Positions 17,428-27,875 of a stretch of 64,000 nucleotides of DNA are shown in pieces; within the stretch, counting starts at the first letter, position 1, and each line of letters starts with the position of its first letter. The notes under the pieces are model-generated. The model saw only the letters and a list, made by a program, of their open reading frames with translations. It made no database searches and was not told where the DNA came from. The stretch lies in the NCBI GenBank assembly GCA_035548675.1, contig DASZSJ010000016.1:7300-71299 (forward strand). Reading direction: 5' to 3'. This DNA is from VRUE01 sp035548675. Its GTDB lineage: Bacteria; Actinomycetota; Thermoleophilia; Solirubrobacterales; 70-9. Position numbers and translations under genes: made by a program.

Positions 17428-17636
17428 CTCTTCAACTCTTTCTCCACGTCTATCCCCCGCTCACGCGCGACCGTCAGCAACCTGGCAACGTCGCGCTTGG
17501 CCTGCCCCACGCGGGCGGTGTTCTCGAGCTCTCCCGTCGCCTGGCGGAAGCGAAGGTTGAACTTCTCCTCCTTGGCGTCGATCAGCTTCGCGATCAGCTC
17601 GTCGTCTTTGAGGTCGTGTACCTCCGCTGCCTTCAC
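17424..17636 (-). CDS. rpmC: 50S ribosomal protein L29
   Basis: The 70-residue protein reads MKAAEVHDLKDDELIAKLID from a GTG at 17636 and has the L29 pattern FNLRFRQATGELENTARVGQ. The start overlaps the rplP stop (GTGA) and the stop overlaps the rpsQ start. L29 lies at the tunnel exit near trigger factor and SRP. Longer frames upstream are rplP read out of frame. Confidence 0.96.
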   Translation of the reverse strand: MKAAEVHDLKDDELIAKLIDAKEEKFNLRFRQATGELENTARVGQAKRDVARLLTVARERGIDVEKELKR

Positions 17637-18055
17637 TGCGCCTCGACCCCCTCGCGCCTGACGAACTTGGTCTTGACCGGAAGCTTGTGGCCGGCGAGGC
17701 GCAGGGCCTCGCGGGCGAGGTCCTCGGGCACCCCGGCCAACTCGAACATCACCTTGCCGGGCTTGACCACGGCGACCCAGCCCTCCGGGTTGCCCTTGCC
17801 CGAGCCCATGCGGGTCTCGGCGGGCTTCTTCGTGTAGGGCTTGTCGGGGAAGACGTTGATCCAGACCTTGCCGCCACGTTTGATCTTGCGGGTCATCGCC
17901 ACGCGGGCGGCCTCGATCTGGCGATTGGTGATCCAGCCGCGGTCCAGGGACTTCAGCCCGTACTCGCCGAAGGCGACCGTGCTGCCGCCCTTGGTGTTGC
18001 CGCGCATGCGGCCGCGCATCTGCTTGCGGTGCTTGACCCGCTTCGGCATCAGCAT
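17633..18055 (-). CDS. rplP: 50S ribosomal protein L16
   Basis: The 140-residue protein starts MLMPKRVKHRKQMRGRMRGN and has the conserved KGGSTVAFGEYGLKSLDRGW and KPAETRMGSGKGNPEGWVAV. L16 shapes the A-site tRNA region. The start could be the first ATG (18055, overlapping the rpsC stop) or the second at 18049; most L16 proteins begin at the latter (MLxPKR and MPKR both occur). Confidence 0.97.
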   Translation of the reverse strand: MLMPKRVKHRKQMRGRMRGNTKGGSTVAFGEYGLKSLDRGWITNRQIEAARVAMTRKIKRGGKVWINVFPDKPYTKKPAETRMGSGKGNPEGWVAVVKPGKVMFELAGVPEDLAREALRLAGHKLPVKTKFVRREGVEAQ

Positions 18056-18825
18056 CAGCGACCGCCTCCACGCGGGCCGCCGCGGCCGCGATCGCCACCG
18101 CGGCCGCCGCCACGACCGCCGCGATCTCCGGGTGGACGACCGCCGCGCTGGCCGCCCTGCACCGGCGCGCTGTCCTCCTCGGCGAGCTGGTCGCGGAAGC
18201 CCTCGGGCATCACCTCGCCCTTGTTGATCCAGCACTTGACGCCGATCCGGCCGGTCGTAGTGCGCGCCTCGTAGAAGCCGTAGTCGATGTTGGCGCGCAG
18301 GGTGTGGAGCGGCACGCGGCCGTCCGAGTAACCCTCGGTGCGCGCCATCTCGGCGCCGCCGAGGCGGCCGGAGACCTGGACCTTCACGCCTTTGGCGCCA
18401 GAGCGCATCGCCGAGGTGAGCGCGCGTTTCATCGCGCGGCGGAAGGCGACGCGGTTCTGCAGCTGCTCGGCGATCGACTGGGCGACCAGTTTGGCGTCGA
18501 GCTCGGGGCGCTTGACCTCGCGGATGTTCACCTTCACCGGTTTGCCGGTCAGCTTGTGCAGGTCTTTGCGCAGCGCGTCGACTTCGGAGCCCGACTTGCC
18601 GATCACGATGCCGGGGCGGGCCGTGTGGATGTCGACCGCGATCTCGCCGTGACGCTCGATCGTGATGTTCGAGAGACCGGCGTGCGCGAGCTTGTTCTCG
18701 ATGTGCTCGCGGATCCTCAGGTCCTCGTTGAGCACGTCGGAGAAGTCTTTCTCCTCGAACCAGTTGGACTTCCAGTCCTGGATGTAGCCGACGCGGAAGC
18801 CGCCGGGGTGGATCTTCTGTCCCAT
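18055..18825 (-). CDS. rpsC: 30S ribosomal protein S3 with RGG-rich tail
   Basis: The 256-residue protein starts MGQKIHPGGFRVGYIQDWKS and includes the KH domain (HTARPGIVIGKSGSEVDALR) and the C-terminal S3 domain (YGFYEARTTTGRIGVKCWI). S3 lies at the mRNA entry and has helicase-like contacts. The last ~35 residues are G/R-rich (GGRGGGRGGDRGRGGPRGG), an RNA-binding-type disordered tail. The ATG directly follows the outer arm of an intercistronic element. Confidence 0.97.
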   Translation of the reverse strand: MGQKIHPGGFRVGYIQDWKSNWFEEKDFSDVLNEDLRIREHIENKLAHAGLSNITIERHGEIAVDIHTARPGIVIGKSGSEVDALRKDLHKLTGKPVKVNIREVKRPELDAKLVAQSIAEQLQNRVAFRRAMKRALTSAMRSGAKGVKVQVSGRLGGAEMARTEGYSDGRVPLHTLRANIDYGFYEARTTTGRIGVKCWINKGEVMPEGFRDQLAEEDSAPVQGGQRGGRPPGDRGGRGGGRGGDRGRGGPRGGGR

Positions 18826-18991
18826 TAGATGCCCGCCTTCCTGGCCGAGTGCGCCTGGGGGCGCGGCTGGTCGAGCAGATCAAGGACGCAGGGTGCAGCC
18901 TTTGCTGGAGGCAAAGGCAAACCCGAGGACGCAGAGATGCGATGCGCCAGACGCGGCATCCAGGTGTGCTCGGTCGGGGAGGCGGGCATCT
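18826..18991 (-). ncRNA. Intercistronic structured element, copy B (rplV-rpsC)
   Basis: On the sense strand the rplV stop is followed by the arm AGATGCCCGCCT (18980-18991). This pairs over 12 bp with AGGCGGGCATCT (18827-18838), which abuts the rpsC ATG. Inside are CTGCGTCCTCGGGTTTGCC, an 8-bp hairpin GCCTTTGC/GCAAAGGC, and GCACCCTGCGTCCTTGATCT. The copy between rpsL and rpsG is closely similar inside but has a different outer stem that still pairs. No reading frame of family interest is present. Confidence 0.8.
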
Positions 18992-19359
18992 TAGTCTTCC
19001 TCTTCGTCGGGGCTGAGCGCAACGGCGATGTGGCTGGTGCGCTTGTTGATCCGCGAGGCGCGGCCGAGCGCGCGCGGGCGGTAGCGGCGCAGCGTCGGGC
19101 CTTCGTCGACGGTGATCTCGGCAATCTTCATCTCGTCGGCGATCAGGTCGTGGTTGTTCTCGGCGTTGGCCGCAGCCGACTCGATCAGCTTGCTGATGTC
19201 CTCGGCGGCGCCGCGCGGCGAAAACGCGAGCAGCGCCCTGGCCTGCTCGATGTGCAGGCCGCGGACCTGGTCGGCGACGAGGCGCGCCTTGCGCGGCGCG
19301 ACGCGCACGTAGCGGGAGCTGGCGCGGACGACGATCTGCGGCTCGGCCACGTTACTCAC
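18991..19359 (-). CDS. rplV: 50S ribosomal protein L22
   Basis: The 122-residue protein has the L22 core SSRYVRVAPRKARLVADQVR and the beta-hairpin loop region ending RYRPRALGRASRINKRTSHI. L22 lines the exit tunnel. It overlaps rpsS by 8 bases. A short acidic end (SPDEEED) is the only oddity. Confidence 0.98.
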   Translation of the reverse strand: MSNVAEPQIVVRASSRYVRVAPRKARLVADQVRGLHIEQARALLAFSPRGAAEDISKLIESAAANAENNHDLIADEMKIAEITVDEGPTLRRYRPRALGRASRINKRTSHIAVALSPDEEED

Positions 19360-19624
19360 CCTTGCCCGTGCCGGAGTGGGAGCGGAAGGTGCGGGTCGGC
19401 GCGAACTCGCCCAGCTTGTGGCCGACCATCGACTCGGAGATGAAGACGGGGACGTGCTTGCGCCCGTCGTGGACGGCGATCGTGTGGCCGACCATGTCGG
19501 GGAAGACCGTCGAGCTGCGCGACCAGGTCTTCAGCATCTGCTTCTGGCCGGACTCGTTCATCGCGGCGACGCGCTTCATCAGCGCCTCCTCCACGAACGG
19601 CCCCTTTTTCGTCGAGCGTCCCAT
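19352..19624 (-). CDS. rpsS: 30S ribosomal protein S19
   Basis: The 90-residue protein starts MGRSTKKGPFVEEALMKRV and has the S19 signature HKLGEFAPTRTFRSHSG. S19 lies in the 30S head, contacting S13 and A-site tRNA. It sits 9 bases after rplB and overlaps rplV. Confidence 0.98.
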   Translation of the reverse strand: MGRSTKKGPFVEEALMKRVAAMNESGQKQMLKTWSRSSTVFPDMVGHTIAVHDGRKHVPVFISESMVGHKLGEFAPTRTFRSHSGTGKGE

Positions 19625-19633
19625 GGCCTTGGC

Positions 19634-20476
19634 CTACCTCTTCTTCTTTCCGCGGCGACGGCCGCGCACGATGTAGCGGTCGGACTGCTTGCCCTTCTTG
19701 CGGGTGCGGTAACCGAGGGTCGGCTTGCCCCAGGGGGTCACGGGGTGGCCGCCGGGCGTGTGGTGCGCCTCGCCGCCGCCGTGCGGGTGGTCAACGGGGT
19801 TCATCGCGACGCCGCGGGTCTGCGGGCGCTTGCCCTTGTGGCGGTTGCGGCCGGCCTTGCCGATCTTGACGTTCTGGTGCTCGGCGTTGGAGAGCACGCC
19901 AACGGTGGCGCGGCACTCGGCCCGCACCAGGCGCATCTCCGAGGAGGGCAGGCGCAGTGTCACCATCTCCCCCTCCTTCGCCGCCAGCTGGATCGAGGTC
20001 CCCGCCGAGCGGCCGAGCTTGCCGCCCTGGCCGGGGGTGAGCTCGACGTTGTGAACGATCGTGCCGGTCGGCATCTCGCCGAGCGCCAGCGCGTTGCCCG
20101 GTTTGATGTCGGCGCCGGGACCGGACTGGACCGTGTCGCCGACCGCGATCTGCGCCGGCGCGAGGATGTAGCGCTTCTCGCCGTCGGCGTAGTGGAGCAG
20201 GGCGATGTAGCAGCTGCGGTTGGGGTCGTACTCGACCGTCGCCACTTTGGCCGGCACGCCGTCCTTGAGCCGCTTGAAGTCGATTTGGCGGTAGCGCCGC
20301 TTGGCGCCGCCGCCACGGTGGCGCGCGGTGACGCGGCCGTTGGCGTTGCGGCCGCCGGACTTGCGCAGCCCATCGGTCAGCTTGCGCTCGGGGCTGGAGG
20401 CGGTCAGCTGCTCGCGCAACGGGTAGGTCGCGAAGCGGCGTCCCGGGCTGGTCGGTTTTGTTTTGCGGTTCGGCAT
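19634..20476 (-). CDS. rplB: 50S ribosomal protein L2
   Basis: The 280-residue protein begins MPNRKTKPTSPGRRFATYP and has the L2 motifs HRGGGAKRRYRQIDFKR and the C-terminal signature VAMNPVDHPHGGGEAHHTPG, including the conserved peptidyl-transferase-centre histidine. L2 is needed for subunit joining. Ordinary length and position. Confidence 0.98.
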   Translation of the reverse strand: MPNRKTKPTSPGRRFATYPLREQLTASSPERKLTDGLRKSGGRNANGRVTARHRGGGAKRRYRQIDFKRLKDGVPAKVATVEYDPNRSCYIALLHYADGEKRYILAPAQIAVGDTVQSGPGADIKPGNALALGEMPTGTIVHNVELTPGQGGKLGRSAGTSIQLAAKEGEMVTLRLPSSEMRLVRAECRATVGVLSNAEHQNVKIGKAGRNRHKGKRPQTRGVAMNPVDHPHGGGEAHHTPGGHPVTPWGKPTLGYRTRKKGKQSDRYIVRGRRRGKKKR

Positions 20477-20485
20477 CCCTTGGTC

Positions 20486-20779
20486 CTATGCGGTCTCTGC
20501 GCCCTGGAACAGCTCGATCTGCTCGCCGGGGGCGAGCTGGACGATGGCCTTCTTCCAGCCGCGCGTCTTGCCCTGGTGCAGGCCGCGCCGCTTGGGCTTG
20601 GGCCGCACCTTGGCGGTGCGCACGGCGGCCACCTTGACGTCGAAGATCTCTTCCACGGCGCTGGCGATCTGGGTCTTGTGAGCCCGATCGTCGACGCGGA
20701 AGGTGTACTTGCCCTCGCCGATCAGCGCGTAGCTCTTCTCGGATACGACCGGGCGGATGATCGTCGTGCGGGCGTCCAT
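20486..20779 (-). CDS. rplW: 50S ribosomal protein L23
   Basis: The 97-residue protein reads MDARTTIIRPVVSEKSYALI with the L23 pattern YTFRVDDRAHKTQIASAVEE. L23 docks SRP and trigger factor at the tunnel exit. The ATG at 20779 overlaps the rplD stop; upstream extension is rplD out of frame. Confidence 0.97.
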   Translation of the reverse strand: MDARTTIIRPVVSEKSYALIGEGKYTFRVDDRAHKTQIASAVEEIFDVKVAAVRTAKVRPKPKRRGLHQGKTRGWKKAIVQLAPGEQIELFQGAETA

Positions 20780-21396
20780 CAGACCAGTCTCTCCTGCAGC
20801 TTCTCGATCGCCTTCTCGGAAACGACCAGGGAGGCGGCGCCGATCACGTCGGCGACGCCGACGGCGCTCACCTCGGCGACCTCGACCCGCTCGATGTTGC
20901 GGAAGCTCTTGGCGGCGCCGCCCTCCTCGGGGGCGAGCACGATCAGGGTCGAGCGGCGGGCACCCCACTTGTCGAGCGCGGCGGCCGCGGTCTTGGTCGA
21001 GGGCGTCTCGAAGTCGGCGGCGTCGAGCACGGCGACGCTGTCGCGCTCGGCGTGGACGGAGAGGGCCGAGCGCAGCGCCTTGCGCCGCGCCTTGCGGTTG
21101 ACCTTGACCGTGTAGTGGCGCGGCTTGGGACCGAAGGCGGTGCCGCCGCCGTAGCGGGTCGGCGAGCTGAGCGCGCCGACGCGAGCGCGGCCGGTGCCCT
21201 TCTGGCGCCAGGCCTTGGCGCCGGTCATCGCGACCTCGCCGCGGGTCAGGGTCGAGGAAGAGCCCTGGCGGCGGGAGGCGAGGTCGGCCCGCGCCGCCTC
21301 GTCGACCAGCGAGTGATGGAAGGGCTCGGCGAAGAGCTCTTTGGGCAGGTCGGCCTTGGTCGTCTTGCCGAGCACGGTCGCTTTGGTGCTAGCCAT
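20779..21396 (-). CDS. rplD: 50S ribosomal protein L4
   Basis: The 205-residue protein has the L4 loop GAKAWRQKGTGRARVGALSS and the KVNRKARRKALRSALS segment. L4 lines the tunnel and, in proteobacteria, controls the S10 operon. It overlaps rplC by 8 bases and rplW by one. Confidence 0.97.
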   Translation of the reverse strand: MASTKATVLGKTTKADLPKELFAEPFHHSLVDEAARADLASRRQGSSSTLTRGEVAMTGAKAWRQKGTGRARVGALSSPTRYGGGTAFGPKPRHYTVKVNRKARRKALRSALSVHAERDSVAVLDAADFETPSTKTAAAALDKWGARRSTLIVLAPEEGGAAKSFRNIERVEVAEVSAVGVADVIGAASLVVSEKAIEKLQERLV

Positions 21397-22018
21397 CGGT
21401 CCTCACCTCGACCATCGCGTTGCGCGAGCCCGGGACCGAGCCCTTGATCAGCAGCAGGTTCTTCTCGGCGTCGACCTGGGCGACCTCGAGGCCCTTCTGG
21501 GTGACCCGCTTGTTGCCCATCTGCCCCGGCATCCGCATGCCCTTGAAGACGCGGGCGGGGAAGGTGCTGGCGCCGATCGAGCCCGGGGCGCGCACGTTGT
21601 GCGAGCCGTGGGTGACCGGGCCGCGGCTGAAGTTGTGGCGCTTGATGCCGCCCTGGAAGCCCTTGCCGATCGAGATCCCGGAGACCTTGACCTTCTGACC
21701 CGCCTCGAAGGAGCCGACGGTGACGTCGTCGCCGATCTTGGGACCCTCCTCGGCGCCGAGGTCCTCGTCGCGGAACTCGACCAGGTGGCGCATCGGCGCC
21801 GCGCCGGCCTTCTTCAGGTGGCCTTCCTCGGCCTTGCTCAGCTTGCCCTGCTTGGTCTCGCCAAAGGCGAGCTGGACGGCGGCATAGCCGTCGCGCTCGG
21901 GCTCGCGCACCGCCGTCACCTTGCAGGGACCGGCTTCGATCACCGTGACCGGGATCACCACGCCGTCCTCGCCGAAGACCTGCGTCATGCCGAGCTTCTT
22001 GCCGAGGATCGCGGCCAT
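21389..22018 (-). CDS. rplC: 50S ribosomal protein L3
   Basis: The 209-residue protein starts MAAILGKKLGMTQVFGEDGV and has the L3 signature FQGGIKRHNFSRGPVTHGSH. L3 is one of the first 50S assembly proteins. It is 4 bases after rpsJ. Ordinary. Confidence 0.98.
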   Translation of the reverse strand: MAAILGKKLGMTQVFGEDGVVIPVTVIEAGPCKVTAVREPERDGYAAVQLAFGETKQGKLSKAEEGHLKKAGAAPMRHLVEFRDEDLGAEEGPKIGDDVTVGSFEAGQKVKVSGISIGKGFQGGIKRHNFSRGPVTHGSHNVRAPGSIGASTFPARVFKGMRMPGQMGNKRVTQKGLEVAQVDAEKNLLLIKGSVPGSRNAMVEVRTDG

Positions 22019-22022
22019 CGTC

Positions 22023-22343
22023 CTACAGTCGGATCTCGATGTCGACGCCGGCGGGCAGCGAGTCGAGGCGCTGCAGCGAGTCGACGGTTTTCGGCGAGGG
22101 CTGGAGGATGTCGATCAGGCGCTTGTGGGTGCGCATCTCGAAGTGCTCGCGCGAGTCCTTGTCCTTGAAGGGGGAGCGGATCACGCAGTAGACGTTCTTC
22201 TCGGTCGGCAACGGCACCGGGCCGGAGACGCTGGCGCCGGTCCGCTCCGCGGTCTCGACGATCTCGCGGGCAGCCCGGTCTATGGCGTCGTGGTCGTACG
22301 CCTTCAACCGGATCCGGATTTTCTGTGCTGCTATCGCTGCCAC
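22023..22343 (-). CDS. rpsJ: 30S ribosomal protein S10 (NusE)
   Basis: The protein reads from a GTG at 22343 (VAAIAAQKIRIRLKAYDHDA), 106 residues, with the S10 signature SREHFEMRTHKRLIDIL. A GAGAA ribosome-binding site precedes this GTG. A 14-residue longer frame from 22385 has no family support. S10 is also the NusG/NusB partner in antitermination. It is the first gene of the S10 operon and lies 159 bases beyond tuf. Confidence 0.96.
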   Translation of the reverse strand: MAAIAAQKIRIRLKAYDHDAIDRAAREIVETAERTGASVSGPVPLPTEKNVYCVIRSPFKDKDSREHFEMRTHKRLIDILQPSPKTVDSLQRLDSLPAGVDIEIRL

Positions 22344-22447
22344 TTTTCGAATTCTCTCGTCTTCTCCGCGCGCCTTACCGCGCATAAAGGGCGGGGCCCC
22401 TTTTAGGTGGGGCGCCGCCCCGGTCGTATGTCCTTTTGCAGTTGTCT

Positions 22448-22490
22448 CGCTGCCCGCGGGCAGCGAAAGGGCGGACCCGAAGGCCCGCCC
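22448..22490 (-). terminator. Tandem GC hairpins after tuf
   Basis: On the sense strand, 12 bases after the tuf stop, GGGCGGGCC-TTCG-GGTCCGCCC forms a 9-bp stem with a UUCG-type tetraloop (22469-22490), followed by TTT. CGCTGCCCGCGGGCAGCG then makes a second palindrome (22448-22465). This fits intrinsic termination with a weak U tract, or a processing site, between tuf and the S10 operon. Confidence 0.6.
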
Positions 22491-22502
22491 AGGAGTGAAT
22501 TG

Positions 22503-23690
<1,188 letters not shown>

Positions 23691-23835
23691 CTCTCTCCGT
23701 TTCTACCTTTCGAAGTTGGGGTTCTGTCTGGCTTGCTTGTTTAAGTCTTGGGGGCGCTGCGCGGCAGCTCGATTTACGCTGCCTGCGGGCGAACCCGGGA
23801 AATATAGCTAGAACGACGCTGCGGTCCGGTCTCGC

Positions 23836-25947
<2,112 letters not shown>

Positions 25948-25965
25948 GGTTCCTAAGGTAAGGGT

Positions 25966-26976
25966 TTGGTTGTGAAACGGGGACGAAACAAACGCGAGCG
26001 ATCTGGCAAGGGCCGGGATCGGCGCATGAAAAAGGCCCTCGCGGGCCCGGCGAAACGAACTCCGAAAAAACGTAAGTCGAAAAAGCTGCCTGAGCGACGC
26101 GCGATGATAGCAGCGGCGCGGCGTCGCATCGGCGCGGTTCTCGCCGCCGCCGCGAAGCGGACCCGGCAGCTCGATCGGGCGCTGGCGACGCGGATCGAGA
26201 AGGTGCGTCCCGTCCTGGTGCGAGCGATGCGCAGGGGGCGGCTGGGGGCGGTGCGGGCCTGGCGGGCGGCGGCCAAGCGCCTGCGGCCGGCCGCGGTCCT
26301 GCTGCTGCGGATCTTCTCGCGCGGCGAACGCCTGCTGCTGCGGGCTGGGGGCGCCTCGACGCGGGCGGCGACGCGGACCAGCGGCTGGCTGACGCCGGCG
26401 CGGGCGATCGCGGTGACCGTCCTCGGCGCCTCGGCCTGCCTGGCCGTCTCCCAGTTCGTCACCTACAGCAGCGTCGAGATCGGACAGCCGGGCTACGCCG
26501 GGCTGACGGCGGCGGCGCCGCCGACCGTCGGCGCCGAGGCCGCGGGCCAGGCCCACTCCTATTTGTTGCTGCCGCTGGCCTTGCTGGCGGCGATCGCGGC
26601 CCTGGCGGCGTTGCGCACCGAACGGCGCGCCATCGGCCGTGTCATCGCCCTGATCGGCCTCCTCAGCCTTGCCGTGATCCTGCTCGTCGACCTGCCGGCG
26701 GGGCAGGACGCCGGCGCCCAGGCGGCGCGCTTCTCGGGCGCCGAGGCGGTGCTCAAAGGTGGCTTCTACGCCGAGCTCGCGGCGGCGGCGGGGCTGCTCT
26801 TCGGCGGACTGCTCTACTATGCGCGGCCGTGCCGAATACCAATCAACTTGTCAGGAAGGGCCGCAAGCGCCCGAAGAAGAAGACGGCGACGCCGGGACTC
26901 AAGTCCTCGCAAGGCCGCAAGAAGGCGGTCGCGGCCCCGCAGCGCCGCGGCGTCTGCACCCGCGTCGCGACCGTAA
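25966..26976 (+). CDS. Predicted membrane protein with basic N-terminus, overlapping rpsL
   Basis: This frame codes for up to 336 residues. About 140 strongly basic residues come first, then four probable transmembrane helices (about residues 145-164, 198-213, 222-240 and 262-282). The stretch after the fourth helix (from PCRIPINL) is read in the same DNA as rpsL and is R/S/A-rich, so the native protein may end sooner through a frameshift or may really overlap by 148 bases. Starts at 25966 (TTG), 25972 (GTG) or 26026 (ATG) are possible. The ATG would leave 78 bases for divergent promoters toward fusA. No known family is recognised. Confidence 0.6.
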   Translation: MVVKRGRNKRERSGKGRDRRMKKALAGPAKRTPKKRKSKKLPERRAMIAAARRRIGAVLAAAAKRTRQLDRALATRIEKVRPVLVRAMRRGRLGAVRAWRAAAKRLRPAAVLLLRIFSRGERLLLRAGGASTRAATRTSGWLTPARAIAVTVLGASACLAVSQFVTYSSVEIGQPGYAGLTAAAPPTVGAEAAGQAHSYLLLPLALLAAIAALAALRTERRAIGRVIALIGLLSLAVILLVDLPAGQDAGAQAARFSGAEAVLKGGFYAELAAAAGLLFGGLLYYARPCRIPINLSGRAASARRRRRRRRDSSPRKAARRRSRPRSAAASAPASRP

Positions 26977-27224
26977 CGCCGAAGAAGCCGAACTCGGCCC
27001 TGCGCAAGATCGCCCGTGTGCGCCTGACCAACGGGATGGAGGTCACCACCTACATCCCGGGCGAGGGTCACAACCTGCAGGAGCACTCCGTGGTCCTGGT
27101 CAGGGGTGGTCGCGTCAAGGACCTGCCGGGCGTCCGCTACAAGGTCGTGCGCGGGACGCTCGACGCGGCCGGCGTCTCCGACCGCAAGCAAGCCCGTTCG
27201 CGCTACGGCGTCAAGGCTTCCTAG
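26829..27224 (+). CDS. rpsL: 30S ribosomal protein S12
   Basis: The 131-residue protein starts PNTNQLVRKGRKRPKKKTAT (GTG start) and contains TPKKPNSALRKIARVRLTNG and the PGEGHNLQEHSVVLVRGGRV region, with the conserved lysines linked to streptomycin response. It helps decode at the A site. A clear ribosome-binding site is not visible; initiation may depend on the overlapping upstream gene. It is oriented opposite to fusA and tuf. Confidence 0.97.
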   Translation: MPNTNQLVRKGRKRPKKKTATPGLKSSQGRKKAVAAPQRRGVCTRVATVTPKKPNSALRKIARVRLTNGMEVTTYIPGEGHNLQEHSVVLVRGGRVKDLPGVRYKVVRGTLDAAGVSDRKQARSRYGVKAS

Positions 27225-27391
27225 TAGATGTCCTCGCCCGCGACCCCGCACACCTGGATGACGCACCTGGCGCGGCGCAGCTCTGCGTCTTCGGGCTTGC
27301 CTTTGCAACCAGCAAAGGCTGCACCCTGCGTCCTTGATCTGCTTGGCCAGTCGCGCCCCCAGATGCACGCGGCCACGAACGAGGACATCTA
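27225..27391 (+). ncRNA. Intercistronic structured element, copy C (rpsL-rpsG)
   Basis: The rpsL stop is followed by the arm AGATGTCCTCG (27226-27236), which pairs over 11 bp with CGAGGACATCT (27380-27390) just before the rpsG ATG. Inside are CTCTGCGTCTTCGGGCTTGC, the hairpin GCCTTTGC-AACCA-GCAAAGGC and CACCCTGCGTCCTTGATCTG. The downstream arm contains the likely rpsG ribosome-binding site GAGGA. The inner sequence closely matches copy B, although the two lie 8 kb apart on opposite strands. Confidence 0.8.
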
Positions 27392-27862
27392 ATGCCGCGA
27401 CGTTCCGCCGCACAGATCCGCCCGGTCGAGCCCGACGCGCGCTTCCGCAACCGGCTCGTCCAGCAGCTGATCAACAAGGTGATGAGCGACGGCAAGAAGC
27501 AGCTTGCCGAGCGGATCGTCTACGACGCGCTGGCCCTGGTTGGCGAGCGCTCCGGCGAGGACGCGATCGAGACGCTGGAGGCGGCGATCAAACAGCTGAC
27601 CCCGGTGCTCGAGGTCCGCTCCCGCCGGGTTGGCGGCGCCACCTACCAGGTGCCGGTCGAGGTGCCCGCGCGCCGCGCCCGCACCCTGGCCGTTCGCTGG
27701 CTCGTCGACTACGCCCGCGCCCGCCGCGAGTACTCGATGGCGGAGCGCCTCGCCGGTGAGATCCTCGACGCGACCCAGCAGCAGGGCGCTGCCTGGAAGC
27801 GCAAGGACGACATCTACCGGATGGCGCAGGCGAACAAGGCGTTCGCGCACTATCGCTGGTAG
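27392..27862 (+). CDS. rpsG: 30S ribosomal protein S7
   Basis: The 156-residue protein starts MPRRSAAQIRPVEPDARFRN and has the S7 pattern VGGATYQVPVEVPARRARTL and the C-terminal MAQANKAFAHYRW. S7 organises the 30S head and the E site. It follows rpsL through a structured 167-base spacer. fusA does not follow it, unlike the usual str operon. Confidence 0.98.
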   Translation: MPRRSAAQIRPVEPDARFRNRLVQQLINKVMSDGKKQLAERIVYDALALVGERSGEDAIETLEAAIKQLTPVLEVRSRRVGGATYQVPVEVPARRARTLAVRWLVDYARARREYSMAERLAGEILDATQQQGAAWKRKDDIYRMAQANKAFAHYRW

Positions 27863-27875
27863 TCCTCTCCGGCCC

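Noticed and set aside
22344..22385. Fourteen-residue longer S10 start
   Set aside because: No S10 similarity and no ribosome-binding site; the GTG at 22343 has GAGAA upstream.
25948..26556. In-frame 200-residue upstream extension of EF-G
   Set aside because: EF-G has a well-defined N-terminus at MARTFPLEKTRNIGIM; the extension is antisense to the membrane-protein gene and unlike any EF-G domain.
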